Origin: Marisa cornuarietis
Taxonomy: Eukaryota > Mollusca > Gastropoda > Architaenioglossa > Ampullariidae
Length of the DNA: 64,000 nucleotides
Reading direction: 5' to 3'
NCBI GenBank assembly: GCA_004794655.1
Contig: SMMW01000003.1
Coordinates: 20,478,501-20,542,500, forward strand
Shown here: positions 23,051 to 35,515 of the stretch, piece by piece
Layout: every line of letters begins with the position of its first letter
Position numbering within the stretch: position 1 is the stretch's first letter
Notes under the pieces: generated by a model
The model's database searches: none
Seen by the model: the letters and a program-made list of their open reading frames with translations, nothing else
Told to the model about the DNA's origin: nothing
Program-made: the position numbers and the translations under genes

Positions 23051-23288
23051 GTGTATCTCTGAATCAGACGGTAACGACGAGGAAGAAGTGCCGCAACAAA
23101 CATGTCTGAAGACACTTTTTTTGTTTGGCCCTGAGACCGGCCACGTGATGAAATAAGTACAGACTAGTGTACCTAGAATGACAGTTTATCGGATGAATTA
23201 AATAAATACGGTGATTGTACCTGGTATGACAGTTCACTGAGTGAAATAAATAAATACGGTCACTTTACCTAGAAGTGTGCTTTGAAAT

Positions 23289-23352
23289 AACTTAGCAACT
23301 AACAAATAGATTAGCATACCTTGAGTCTGTCACTAACAAATAGATTAGCATC
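23289..23352. repeat. Detached two-copy piece of array A
   Basis: AGCAACTAACAAATAGATTA then GCATACCTTGAGTCTGTCAC plus TAACAAATAGATTAGCAT, 240 bp beyond the end of array A. The array once extended further, or a piece was copied. Confidence 0.85.
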
Positions 23353-24084
23353 TCATTAGTTGTTATCTCATTAGTTGGTGAAATTACTACAGAAGCGCCA
23401 TCTAGCGCCGTAAGTACAAGAGAGTAGAACGAGACAGGGTTGACAGTGCATGAATTATCGACACGACTGAAAAGTCTGTCCTCACAGGTGTAACAAAAAT
23501 GATATAAAATGCGGTGATCAATGCTTACTATTATATTCCTGTGGTCTGAAAAGTTCATGTGCCTTTTTTAACAAAAAATAAATAAAATAAAATTGAGAAG
23601 CACATATGTAGAGATGGTTCAGTGGAATCAACGATGTGGTCCTTGAACAATTCTATCACCTGACGAGTATAAACATTATGTGTACATTACATCTACTGCT
23701 CAATTTCTAAGTTGCGCTAATGGTACAGCTAATAAAAATACTTTTTAGTGTTCTTCTAATTTGCCTACATGGAGGATAAAATATTATATGCATTTATATA
23801 ATATTATCACTCTCAGCGTTTCTATGGATGGATGAGGCTCAAGTGGTCGTAAGAGGTAAGAAGTCCAGCGGCGTGGTATCTCATTGCCTCAGATGAAGCT
23901 GGTGGTCAGACATGGGGTCATGTATGCGCTACACACTTCAGACGGTGGTTTAAATTCCAGTGACGGGGACAGTTATTAACCGTTATCTATGAGGACTGTC
24001 AACGCAGTGAGAATAGATGAGAAAACACTCATCGTCAGCAGCACGCGCTACGTCCACTTAACCCTTCACTGGCTGTATTTAAGT
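23353..24084. other. Unique spacer between arrays A and B
   Basis: No gene was recognised. AGCGCCATCTAGCGCCG at 23394-23410 is a short direct repeat. Confidence 0.4.
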
Positions 24085-25150
24085 TCTATCATATCAGTAA
24101 CAGTTAGCAACTTACACTTCTATCACATAAGTAGTAGTCAGCAACACACAGTTCTATCATATAAGTAATAGTCAGCAACACACAGTTCTATCATATAAGT
24201 AATAGCAACATACAGCTCTATCATATCAGTAACAGTTAGCAACTTACACTTTTATCATATAAGTAATAGTCAGCAACATACACTTCTATCACATAAGTAA
24301 TAGTCAGCAATTTACACTTCTATCATATAAGTAATAGTCAGCAACACACAGCTCTATAATATCAGTAACAACAACTTTACGTTCTATCATATCAGTAACA
24401 GTCAGCAACATACACTTCTATCATATAAGTAACAGTCAGCAACATACACTTCTATCATATAAGTAACAGTCAGCAACATACACTTCTATCATATCAGTAA
24501 CAGTCAGCAACATGCACTTCTGTCAGATAAGTTATAGTCAGCAACATACGCAGACGCTTCTATCATATCAATAACAATCAGCAACTTTAAGTTCTGTCAT
24601 ATCAGCAACAGTCAGCAACATACAGCTCTATCATATCAGTAACAGTCAGCAACATACAGCTCTATCATATCAGTAACAGTCAGCAACATACACTTCTATC
24701 AGATAAGTAATAGTCAGCAACATACGCAGACGCTTCTATCATATCAATAACAATCAGCAACTATAAGTACTATCATATCAGCAACAGTCAGCAACATAAC
24801 TTCTATCATATCGGTAACAGTCAGCAAACATACAGTTCTATCATATCGGTAACAGTCAGCAAACATATAGTTTTATCATATCAATAACAATCAACATAGT
24901 TCTATCATATCAGCATCAGTCAGCAACCTAACTTCTATCATATCAGCAATAGCAACATACACTTCTATCATATCAGTAACAGCAACATACACTTCTCCAT
25001 ATGGTTTTATCATATCAATAACAATCAACATACAGTTTTATCATATCGGTAACAGTCAGCAAAGATATGGTTTTATCATATCAATAACAATCAACATACA
25101 GTTTTATGATATCAGTAACAGCAAACATACAGTTCTATCATATCGGTGAC
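24085..25150. repeat. 34-bp satellite array B
   Basis: The unit is TTCTATCATATCAGTAACAG then TCAGCAACATACAC, about 31 copies, more heterogeneous than array A (AAG/CAG/CGG variants, some shortened units near 24960-25110). The period equals that of array A although the sequence differs. Confidence 0.95.
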
Positions 25151-27164
25151 GAAGTCAGTTGGAAAGGTCAACTGAAAATACAACGGGTTATGTCACTCAT
25201 CCCTGCAGTCAGAGGCCAACAGTCTGCAAAATTCTTCGTCGCAAACACGCAAATGGCCTCCTGTCTCTAGCAATAATGCTGTCAAGTAATTTATGAATGC
25301 TTATTCCTGAATTTCAGTAATAGATTATAAAAAAGTGAGTAAGAATTTCGTTTAATAAAACTCCATAAATAACAAATGATACATTTAGGAAATAAAACAT
25401 TTACTGGAAATAGTTTCTAGATTTTTAACAATATTTGCTGAGTAATATATGGATAAAATATTTTTTCGTAGTCTATAAAAAAATTTCTTTAAATGCCTGA
25501 TAATTGCTGTGTACACCCGTGCACAAGAAAACTTACGAGCTATTCACATTCTTTTTTTTCTCCCTCTCTCCCTGCTTTTTCGTATACACACAGACACACC
25601 ATACGTATAAGCAGGCACGCACGCGCGCACACATTCTCCCCCCCCCTCGCTACTTCTGCACACAAACATAAACACATGAACACACAACATGAAGCACATA
25701 CATAAACACATACACAAACGATCACATATAATAAGCACATACAGAAATGCATGCACACGTGTACACACACACACACACACACTCTCTCTCTCAGATACAG
25801 AACAGGCAACTTACATATTAGCAGGCTGAGAAAGGTTTGCCAATGTTAATAAAATAATAAATCCTTTTTTTTAGCTCTTGTGCATGTTATGTTATATTAC
25901 CACAATGTTATCGCAATATTTAATGAGGAGGGAGGGGAGGGAGCCTGACGTGGTGCAAGCTGACTGGCCGGGGTTCGCCCTATACACTGATTACCTAAAT
26001 TACTGATATTAACGAGCAGCAAATAACGCCAACCAATCAAAGGTAAAAGGTAAAAAAAAAAAAAAAAACCCCAAAAAATCGAGCTTTTGACAGTCTAAAT
26101 GAGAATACTTACATGAACGGCAAGAACAGAAAGCGGGAACTAGGAGTGACTGACAGCTCAAGAAAAGCGTTCGGTTACTGCTTGCAATTATGAGCGAAAT
26201 CCAAAACTGTTGTAACACATTGGTTTGAATGGACAAAAACACTACTTCTCCTCCGTCACCCTCTTTCCCAGTGCGCCCTCGACAGTAAGGAGACCATGAC
26301 AGACAGTTGTCGTGTTTCTGCCATTCTGGCAAACACTGTCATTATCTCCAAGCCACATGCGCCCAGATGTAATTATCTGCTTCGCGGGCACGAAGGAGCT
26401 GGAAGAGCGCCTAGCAGCATTAATCATAGAGTTCGATCCCCCACCCCCCCCCACCACCCACCCCCTGCTTGCTGCCAGGACCCGCGGAGGCAAGCGACCT
26501 CAAGCGTCTTAATAAACTATTAGGCCTTGCAAGGGGATTTGACACGGCCGGGCAGGGGCGACAAGATCGGCATTTGTTTCACATGATTGTAGCAAGCGGT
26601 GATAGGCTGGGCTGGAGAATGGCCATGGTTAATATTACACGATGCTATCGAGGGGTGTGAAGACGGCTCCCCTGTACTCCAGCTGACAGCCTGGGCCTCT
26701 CCTTGCAGCCGCCATAATCCCAGGACGGTTCGTGTTTATCTGATAGCACCGTTCATGTTGCCCCCGGGCTTCTGTGCTCTACAGCCACGACACCCACCTC
26801 AGCAACTGTCTTTCACCTGCTTGGTGAGGTAAAAAAAAAAAAGGGATCGTTGGGGTGGGTGGGGGTGGGACGTGCTGGGTACGTCACGGGAGGGTGGGTG
26901 ACGTGCAAGAGGTCGCAGTCACAGGCACAACCTGGTCACGTGACGACATACAAGATTCTGACAACCTGGTCACTTGCAGCTTTGTTAGCACATACAAGAC
27001 ACTGACCACAGGAGGCCGCTGACCCCCTACCCCTCGGAACTGCAAGGAGAGGCCCTGACCCAAGAGCTCTTTGGCCTAACTGTCAACTGGAGTAGTCCAC
27101 GGGAGGGGAGAGCATCGGCACCGAGACTGGCAGGGCGCACACGAGCAGGCTCAATACCCGTGTG
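25151..27164. other. Intergenic, no gene recognised
   Basis: Includes a CA/GT-rich low-complexity stretch (25575-25800) whose Cys/Val open frames are artefacts, and a poly-A run at 26053-26068. A GC-rich portion (26240-26900) has overlapping frames but no protein motif. A G-quadruplex-prone run lies at 26852-26869. Confidence 0.4.
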
Positions 27165-27310
27165 ACTCCCCACGGGTACCTGACCCCATCTGTTCGTCCT
27201 AACAGACCCCATCTGAGTGACCTACTAAACGGATACCTCACCCCATCTGAACCACCTACTCATACCTGACCCCATCTGAGCTACCTATTAAACGGGTACC
27301 TGATACCTTT
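27165..27310. repeat. Short diverged tandem repeat
   Basis: GGGTACCTGACCCCATCTG and (A)CCTACTAAACGG recur three to four times with indels. Confidence 0.6.
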
Positions 27311-29397
27311 GAAGGTTGTAGAAGGAGGGGCAGATGGACACTGCTCTCCCAAGCAAGCTGATCTCGAGATACGCGGGGTCTCTAACCCCTCAGTCCTCAA
27401 TGACTGACCAGATGGCGCTCGCTATATGGGAATCATTATTCTGTTCTGTAAGGGCAACTTTTTGAGTCATTCCTGAGGGTTTAAAATCAGATAATGTACA
27501 AAAACATTGATAATGAACTACAGGGTTTTAATAATGAACTGCAGGGTTTTGATGATGCAAAAGTCTTTTCTGTACCCGTTTTTTAAGGTAGAGGTTTCAA
27601 GAACAACGCTCCAAAGCAGATTCGCGTACACTGACTGGATGTAGCTCGCAAAGAATTAATATTTACCTATACTTTGGGAGAATAGAATGTCTCTCTAGAT
27701 ATTACAAAAAAATAAATAAAAGACCTAATTAAACAGCAGTTCAATGGTTAGTGGTTAAGATGACCGTACCCCTCTAGTGTGTTGTATACAGTATACTGCA
27801 TCAAGACAATCCAATGTGAGTTATTATGTTAAACTTGAACACCCAACATGTCATCTGTTATGTTAAAGCAAGAATACGATGTTATTTTCAAATCAAGAAT
27901 GTGATGTGTAATTATCTGCTCAAACCATATCATATTCTAACCAAGACAAGCGATAACTGATGTACAGAACTGCCTCGGTGAGTCACTTACAGATGTGGTC
28001 AGTGTCTAATAACTGCACTTTCAGACGGTTATTTTTTGTGGGCGCAAATATCAACTGTAAATGAAAGGTTTAAGAACGCCCATCCTTCACGAATGGTTGA
28101 TTGACAGGCGCACTTGTGTCATGACATACATGGAGGGCACGGCAGCCTCAAGACTATCATCATTTGCTGCTTTTAGCCATCACCACCTGTGGCGGGGGTG
28201 GGGGGTGGGGTGCAAAACTTGCGAGTGACAAACCGCAGAATATCGAGGCTGCACAACACGTGTACAAACATAATGTCTTGTCATGCTTCTACTTTCATGG
28301 ACAAAGTACAGAGCATGTTAAAACCCTCTTTTGTGGCCCAGATAACGACGCAACAAAAGCCTCATTACATTCAGAGTTTATATTCGATGCACCTGGGACT
28401 TTGATAGCGCCTTGAATGGGTGCTCACGCTCCTTTTTTTTTTTTTTTTTGGAGGAGGAGGGGGGACCCTTTCTTGAAATGAGGGGTAGAGAATTATGAGC
28501 GTCTACCAGTGCTGGACTAGCTGTGATTTAAGCTATCGACTGTGGAGGGCTTAACTCCTGATGCTATTTGGGCATTAAATCCCCACGCCACATGCCAGGC
28601 CAACAGAGGCATTGTCATTTTCATGACTAGGAACATAAACATTTGCTGGTCTACACTAGGGTGGGAGGGTGGAGAAGTTCAGAAAAACAAAATCTGTGAC
28701 AAGGACAACAGATCACTACGATGTTAAAAAAAATAAAAAGAGGATCTGGATGGGGGAGAGCTTACCAGGTGGTTCAGGTATCCTACCAGGTAGTTAATTG
28801 TTTCTTTGTCTGAATGAATGTCTGGAATATACCCCGGTTATGACCGTCAGCCGATACAGTCGGCGATTGGACCGAGCAAGTCGCCCTTCTTTCTCCGACT
28901 GTCAGGAGGAAACGGGTGCCGATAATAAAGCGAGAGGGTAGATTTAACAGCTCGGGTGTCGGTGTCGGAGATAGGGAGTAAAGTCCTTCGCACCTCTCAT
29001 CTAACTGCCACATGGCCATAAAAAGACAGGACCTCGTGTCCAAGCGAAGCGTCTCTCACCGTGGTCCGGTGCCAGGCACATTTCACATACGTGTAAGTTT
29101 TATTTCTTCGCCAGCTATATAACGTTCCCCGTGGTTATGCGCTTTCATTTCTTGTAGGTATTTTAAGCCTACGATGGAAACACAAATCTTGTTCTGACAG
29201 GAAGCACGCATTTTAACAGGGAATATCCCTGGAGAGGTATTAAGCTGTAGGCCTTTGCACTTGTAAACACTTGCAGTGGGAAAGTTGGCAGGAGAAGAAT
29301 AAGAGAAATCACAGAGGAGCAATGTGATAAGAAAAAGACTTGAAGGATTTGAGATTGTCCCATCGTTCTGGTTTCACCAGGTCAAGACAAAACAATA
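27311..29397. other. Intergenic, no gene recognised
   Basis: No conserved coding segment. Contains a short G-quadruplex-prone run (28191-28211) and a poly-T block followed by G-rich DNA (28432-28466). Confidence 0.4.
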
Positions 29398-29573
29398 GAA
29401 GGGGAGGAAATTGGTGTTTTATGTCGACCCAGCAACTAAGGTTATATCACGGCAAGGCAGCCAGCCCTGTAAACAGATGCCACATGCAGAGAAAGAACAG
29501 CGTGCCCGAGACGAGAGCTGAACCCGGGACAGCCAACATTCACTGTATTGGTGACAGGCGCCACCGGACCGCC
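29398..29573 (-). mobile_element. tRNA-derived SINE, second copy
   Basis: Closely related along its length to the copy at 5647-5827. On the minus strand it begins near GGTGGCGCCTGTCACCAAT, has CCCGGGTTCAGCTCTCGTCT as box B region, then GCATGTGGCATCTGTTTACA and GGGCTGGCTGCC, and ends CACCAATTTCCTCCCCTTC. No target-site duplication could be found by eye. Confidence 0.8.
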
Positions 29574-30404
29574 CACGAAAAATTAGGAAGCAAGAAAGAT
29601 GTCGAGCTGAGGACAGAGGTTGGGTCGTGATGCAGGTCTCGGCTAAGGTCGCGGGTCTCCCGTGTCTCGCGGTGTAGTGTGATAAAGTTAAGGGACCCTC
29701 GAACTAGAGCTAGGATGTTGTCTTGCTAACGCCTTAATTAACCACAACAACAAAGGTGTCGTATTTTTTAACCTTGATTAAGTCAAGGGAAAGTTGCCGG
29801 CTTGTGTCTTTATGACCAGTGTGATTGAAGTTTATTGTTCTCCGCATGGCACATTCTGGGCGAGAGAACTTGTTTCTGGATTGTTCTGGTTCCAAGTCGA
29901 TTGAAAGCCGACTCACTCCAGTCTGATCGGGAGCACAGTGAACGTGCTGTGTCTTCTCGCTCTGGCGCCGCAAACTTCGGTCCTAAACTCGTCAAGTGAT
30001 GTTTATTACCCGACATCAGCATTCCCAGCACCCCATACTTCCCTACCCCCACGACGTGCGAAGCAACACGTCGATCTGCTGCCAATGACAGCCATGGCTG
30101 AACAAGAGTTGATTTTCACGAGCAGAGGGTCCTCTGCCATCATCAAGTTGCCATTAATAGGCCAGTCACAGTCCCCCAAGTTCTTTTTTTTTTTTAAGTC
30201 GATTGCAATTTTTGGTTACCATTGCGGTGTTCTTGATTATTTTACTTTTTTTTAAATGTGACTTTGATTGGTTTGTCTGTAATCTCTACAATCAATCGTG
30301 TTAATGGGAGATTGTAGAGAGAAGGTACGCACCCGACTGGCATTTGTACTTTAATTACTCGTCTTTAATGTATATCACACGTCAGGTCCTGTTGGGAACT
30401 GTAG
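29574..30404. other. Intergenic, no gene recognised
   Basis: Open frames on both strands (105 codons plus, 91 minus) have no recognised product. Poly-T runs lie at 30183-30196 and 30246-30254. Confidence 0.4.
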
Positions 30405-30555
30405 CTAGGGGAGCTCACTGTCTCAGCTAGGGGAGCTCACTGTCTCAGCTAGGGGAGCTCACTGTCTCGGCTAGGAGAGCTCGCTGTCTCAGCAAGGGGA
30501 GCTCACTGTCTCAGCTAGGGGAGCTCACTGTTTCGGCTAGGGGAGCTCATTGTCG
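30405..30555. repeat. 22-bp tandem repeat, about 7 copies
   Basis: The unit is AGCTAGGGGAGCTCACTGTC plus TC. Each unit contains the palindrome GAGCTC (SacI-type site). Confidence 0.95.
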
Positions 30556-30707
30556 ATTGTAGATCTTGTCAAAAAAAAAGAAAAAAAAAAAAGTAAACGC
30601 AGACCCGCTGATCACCTATACCAACACAAATATATATTTATATAACATACATCTACAAAATAAATAGGTTTATATTACTAAACACAATCAATTCACACAC
30701 GGTGACA

Positions 30708-30709
<2 letters not shown>

Positions 30710-30739
<30 letters not shown>
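30710..30739. repeat. (CAA)n microsatellite
   Basis: Ten trinucleotide units. Confidence 0.95.
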
Positions 30740-32005
30740 TCGAATTATTTATTCTCAACCAACAGACAGAAATGAATACCTATATACTAATGTGTAAGAG
30801 AACGTATGTTTGAGGCTAAAATAAACTAGGAAGACCACTCCATACAGCAAACATATTCACTTAAAAATAAAACAGCATTTGTGCACTGTGACATTTTACA
30901 CATGCCAGCAGTTAATGAGGAATACATTTGCATATGGTGATATTGTGAACGTGCTATAAGTATGTGAAGCTTAAGCAAGAGTAGTGCAGCATGGGAAAAT
31001 GAAAGGACTATTACTTCTCGCGATCGAAAGTTTGAAGAGGAACAACCCTACACAAAGCGAATAGTTTTCTTTAAAAATATTTGTAAGGCTGTGTATAAAT
31101 AATACTTGGCAGTTTGTCAGTCTAACTTTTTTTTTCTCTAGGAAGTAAAGAAGGTCGCGCCAACAAGTGGCAACTACTCTCCTTCGGACATGGGCGAATA
31201 AATGCTGCTGTGCAAGCCACAACTCCCCTCAAGAAGAGGGGTCTGGGATCTCTGCTACAGCTTCTCCTCCCCTCAGCAACATTAAGCCTATGCATGCGAG
31301 CTAAAAGCAGTCGGCTACAAGCGACTACGCGAATTGTTTGCCCCTGTGCCTTATGCAAACACCCGAGTAAGCCTTAGGAAGCTTCGCGGAGCAAACTGTG
31401 TCCACAATTACCACAGGATGATTTTTTTTTTCAAAAGGGTAAAATGTTTAATAGGGTGTATTTGGCTACCCGTGGAAATATATTTGGGCACCCGTGGCAA
31501 ACAGCATCATATTCAGTCACGCTCCCACTACATCTGTGGGCAACAAAAGCGAAAGACGGCGTGTGCAGGACCACCCATCCTGATTGTCCCGCAAGTCCTC
31601 GGAAGGCGACAGGCAAGAGGCTGGTCCCCGCTCTGTGGGACTGCAGGAGGCGGGCTCCTCGTTGTGTGGCCAGCGAAAGGTCATGTCCTGCGATCCGTTC
31701 AAGTGTGACCCCGGAGGTCGCAGCAGCGATTCTTTGCTTCTACCATGGGCACGCTGCTGAGTGCTAGTGGATGCCTTTTGCGAAATGAGCCGGTGATACG
31801 GTATTCTTCCAAAGATCTCTGGTTCTCAAAAGACGGCTTCCTTGGAGGATCCTGACGATACATACATCATGTCCCTGACCTGTCCAGCATGACGGTATGT
31901 TTACAAAGTTTGCGTTAGCCACGCGCTGTCCGACGAGGACCTCGGACTAGGGAAAGCCACGGAGAAAGCAAGGAGACGGTGATGGTCAAGATGATGTCCT
32001 TTGAC
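30740..32005. other. Intergenic, no gene recognised
   Basis: Overlapping open frames around 31330-31770 on both strands lack any motif. No splice-supported exon. Confidence 0.4.
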
Positions 32006-32065
32006 GAGTGAGTGAGTGAGTGAGTGAGTGAGTGAGTGAGTGAGTGAGTGAGTGAGTGAGTGAGT
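32006..32065. repeat. (GAGT)n microsatellite, 60 bp
   Basis: Fifteen units; read on the minus strand it gives a Thr-His-Ser-Leu artefact inside a 217-codon frame. Confidence 0.97.
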
Positions 32066-32189
32066 ACAGATATGAATAACCAAGATACAATGTTTCCATG
32101 AAGAGGACGTGACTGACGCCATGAGCATGTGAACAGAGTTCTGCCATGTCCCTCTCCACCCAGACTTGCGTGTGTAGCTTCCTCGTGCA

Positions 32190-32660
32190 GTCTGCTGGGA
32201 ACTGTGTGTGGGGACTATTTGTGCAGTCTGGTAAGAGCTGTGTACATATACGGTGTACTGAGCATCGTGTACTTGTACAGTCTACTGAGAGCTGCGTAGG
32301 TGTGCATTCTACTAGGGGATGTGTACTTGTAAAATATACTGAGAGCTGTGTGTTCGTATATAGTGTGCTTGGAGCTGTGTACCTGTATAGTTTGCTCAGA
32401 GCTGTGTATTCGTACAATCTACTGAGAGCTGTGCACTTATACAGGCTAAGAGCTGTGTACTTGTACAAATGAGAGTCGTGTATTTGTATAGTGTACTGAG
32501 AGCTGGTGCTTGTACCGTCTATTGAAAGATGTGTATTTGTACAAAGTACTGAGAGAAGTATTTTGTACAAGTGAGAGTTAAGTGTACAGTGTACTGAGGG
32601 ATGTGTAATTGTACAGTGAACTGATGGATGTGTACTCATGCGGTCTACTGGGGTACGTGT
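32190..32660. repeat. Diverged minisatellite, about 36-bp unit
   Basis: The phrase GAGAGCTGTGTACTTGTACA then G(T/C)CTACT recurs about a dozen times with substitutions and indels. A 108-codon frame and a 217-codon frame across it are repeat translations. Confidence 0.85.
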
Positions 32661-33798
32661 CGTAGTGCGTTTGAGTAGAAGACTGGTTGTTTTATGCTGA
32701 CAGGGAACTATTCTCTCCCCACTAAATACATGGACACATGATTTACCAGGAAAAGCTACAAACAGCCATGAAAGTAGGTTGGGGTCCGCCTTTCACATAC
32801 CGAGCCCTTGACAACTATGTCCCTACCACCACTATGGGATGAGACCGTTTAGACAGATAAATAATCAGAGAGAAAAAGAGCGAAGGAAACAGAGAAGAGA
32901 GAGAGAGAGAACGTTAGTTTCGACTTTGAAGAAATTCTTTCTCTTCCATTCTCCTGTCGGAGATGTGAGCAGACGGGAGACATCACCTACAATCCTGGAA
33001 GATATTTATAGCACGATTGCCATGGCAACTTCTCTCTTGTTGATTAAATTTGCTGATTTTTATTCACCAGTTAACACAAAATTCAAAAATGAAACGAAAA
33101 GAGAAAGACATTGAACAGGTCAAGGACACAGTTAGGGGCAACGGTAAGTGAAAATTAACTCGACGAATGGAACAAAGAGGTCGAACAGAGAAAAGTACTG
33201 AGTATTGCTTTATTGATGAAATCACCTTATCAAGGTACTGGGAGCCCTGAGAAGTTAACCAAATCACCTAACTGGGATTCTAGAAACTGCAAGCAGTGTG
33301 AGTTAATCACTCAATCAATTAATTAATCAATCAATCAAACAAACTGGAGATCGCACTGTTCGCTGGGGACAGGCAGTGTATAGAAAAGTCCGCGCATGAA
33401 TATGGCACAGGCACACAGTAACACAGTGTCAATGTACACTAGGGGGGGGGGGCAAGAAGATTAAGTCTCCCAATGATTATTTTGCAACTCGAGGAGGAGA
33501 ACAGAGTAATGGGTCTTTAAAAGTCATAAAATGAAACCTAAAACACAGGAGTCGGACAAAGCCGAGCGGCAGAACAGTGGCGTGCAATTTGTTAGTGCTC
33601 AGCTGTCGACTCCGTGCAACACGATCAGTCGAATGTACTCCATGTTTCCCTTGTCCACCTCAGGGTTTGATGCGGCGGGAACGTCACGTGACGGGGTTGG
33701 GGAACAATTGGGGAGGGGGAGATGAGGAGGAGACGGGTATCACGGCTGCCGCCAGCGTCCACTATTAGATTACAAACTGTATCCTCTGTAAAACATCC
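32661..33798. other. Intergenic, no gene recognised
   Basis: No coding segment was identified. ATTGCCATGGCAAC at 33016-33029 is a near-perfect RFX-type palindrome (13 of 14 to the X-box consensus). Confidence 0.4.
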
Positions 33799-34089
33799 GT
33801 ACATTACTTGTGTAGTAAGACATTCTGTCATTACTTGTGCAGTAAGACATTCTGTCATTACTTGTGTAGTAAGACATTCTGTCATTACTTGTGTAGTAAG
33901 ACATTCTGTCATTACTTGTGTAGTAAGACATTCTGTCATTACTTGTGTAGTAAGACATTCTGTCATTACTTGTGTAGTAAGATATTCTGTCATTACTTGT
34001 GTAGTAAGACATTCTGTCATTACTTGTGTAGTAAGATATTCTGTCATTACTTGTGTAGTAAGATATTCTGTCATTACTTGTGTAGTAGA
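33799..34089. repeat. 27-bp tandem repeat, about 10.8 copies
   Basis: The unit TGTCATTACTTGTGTAGTAA plus GACATTC is almost invariant; GACATT versus GATATT is the main variant. Because 27 is a multiple of three, several frames on both strands stay open (148 codons plus, 220 minus). The peptides would be perfect 9-residue repeats with no known counterpart, so no gene is called. Confidence 0.97.
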
Positions 34090-34576
34090 GGTCCTCGGCA
34101 TCGGGTTTAGTGACATTGGCAATAAAACTCCCCCCCCCACCTCCATCCCTCTGACAGCTTGTCGATAGTCACACGCTTGTCGGCGACAAGTCAAGCATGT
34201 CGTGGGAATCACGAGCCAACAGAAGTGTGAGCCTTGGCTTACCTCTTTGCCTCTTTGGAGGAAGGTAGGAGCGATGTGGAATCGCAAAACGGTCTGAAAG
34301 ATTTGTATAAATCACGTTGGGAGGCAGGATCAAACTAAAGGATAAATCGTTTGACGGTTGAAAAGCAAACATCTTAAAGATCTTTCCAAGAATTTTGAAG
34401 CCTGTCACGGAGACCTGTTATTTGTGTTATCGATACATTACATTTTAAACGCCTGCTATAATTGGAATCTGGGGTATATACTAGCGAGTCGGGGGAGGGT
34501 TACGGATAACCTCGAAGTACACCTACAGCCGGAAGCCACTCCTTCTTCGTCGGCAGGAGTTTCCGGATGCCGTGTA

Positions 34577-34887
34577 CAGTGTAAGATGGAGCACCGGTAG
34601 TGTAGTGGTTAAAACACTCGCTGGTCACCACTGCAGTGAGCGGTTCAGATCTCGTCTCGGGACGCTCTCTGTATGTGACACCTGTTCGCAGGGCTGGTGC
34701 CGGGGGGTTTTCTCCGGGTACTCCGGTTTCCTCCCCCCTCCCTTTCCCCCCTTCCCTCCGTGAACAAATGTGAGTACTGATCATGCGCTTGGTAGCAGCA
34801 GAGTTTGTCTCTCACAGTTGTTTAGTTAGGATCACTGCGCAGTGAGCGTATCTCTGAGATGCGGAAACTAGCGCGGTATAAGACGAC

Positions 34888-34932
<45 letters not shown>
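34577..34932 (+). mobile_element. Full-length tRNA-derived SINE with (AATC)n tail
   Basis: A box A-like GGTAGTGTAGTGG is at about 34596 and a box B-like GGTTCAGATCTCG at about 34640. The body has CTGTATGTGACACCTGTTCG then CAGGGCTGG, followed by a TTTTCTCCGGGTACTCCGG domain seen widely in animal SINEs. A LINE-type 3' segment (GCGCGGTATAAGACGACATC) runs into (AATC)n at 34888-34932. It shares head and body with 5647-5827 and 29398-29573 but differs in the 3' half. It is not a functional tRNA gene because no cloverleaf closes. Confidence 0.85.
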
Positions 34933-34934
<2 letters not shown>

Positions 34935-35104
34935 GTGGTCAGGCTGGACACGATTTAGTGGCGCAATCACCGAGGACAAGTCCCTACTAGTTCGCACCCT
35001 GCCATACGGTGGCGAGATGTAGACATTGCCCGCTGATACCGAAAAACAAATGTCTAACAAACAAATGTCTAACAAACACATATTTTGCAAACAAACAACA
35101 AGTG

Positions 35105-35515
35105 TTTACGGAAACTGCGCCGAATCTCGTGGAACGGAGCGCAGTTGCCACTTTCTTTGGAAAACCTCACAACATTGGTAGATACAAGCGTTATGTCCTT
35201 TGCCAACATGGGTAGATACAGAAAGCAGACTTTGTTCTTTGTCAACAGTAGCTAAAATACATTCAGTAAACTTTGTCCTCTTGTCAGCAGTGGCAAGTTG
35301 TAAGCTGCGTCGCTTACCATCAGTGACTAGATTCGACCAAGAAGCCCCTCCCTTGCCAAGAGGGGCTAGACACAAGTTGAAAAATGTCAGCACTGACTAG
35401 ATACACATAGGAAACTTGTCTCTTGCCAACAGCGGAAACGTTCATGTAGGAAAAGTTGTCTTTTTGCCAACAGTGTTTAAATAAGCAAGCTTTAAACTCT
35501 GTCCTCTTGCAAAGT
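35105..35515. repeat. Strongly diverged minisatellite
   Basis: The phrase (A)CTTTGTCCTCTTGCCAACAG then TGGCTAGATACA recurs about seven times at 45-65 bp spacing with heavy divergence. A pair of AACAAATGTCT repeats precedes it (35043-35070). Confidence 0.6.

Noticed and set aside
21725..25150. Arrays with a regular 34-bp period that superficially recall CRISPR spacing
   Set aside because: Units are contiguous with no unique spacers, the sequence is animal nuclear DNA, and no cas genes are present. They are satellites.
33625..34287. Open frames of 148 (plus) and 220 (minus) codons
   Set aside because: They exist because the 27-bp unit has no stop in those frames; flanking parts have no recognisable protein content.
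34577..34660. tRNA-like segment with box A and box B motifs
   Set aside because: No complete cloverleaf or acceptor stem closes; it is the head of a SINE with a LINE-type tail.
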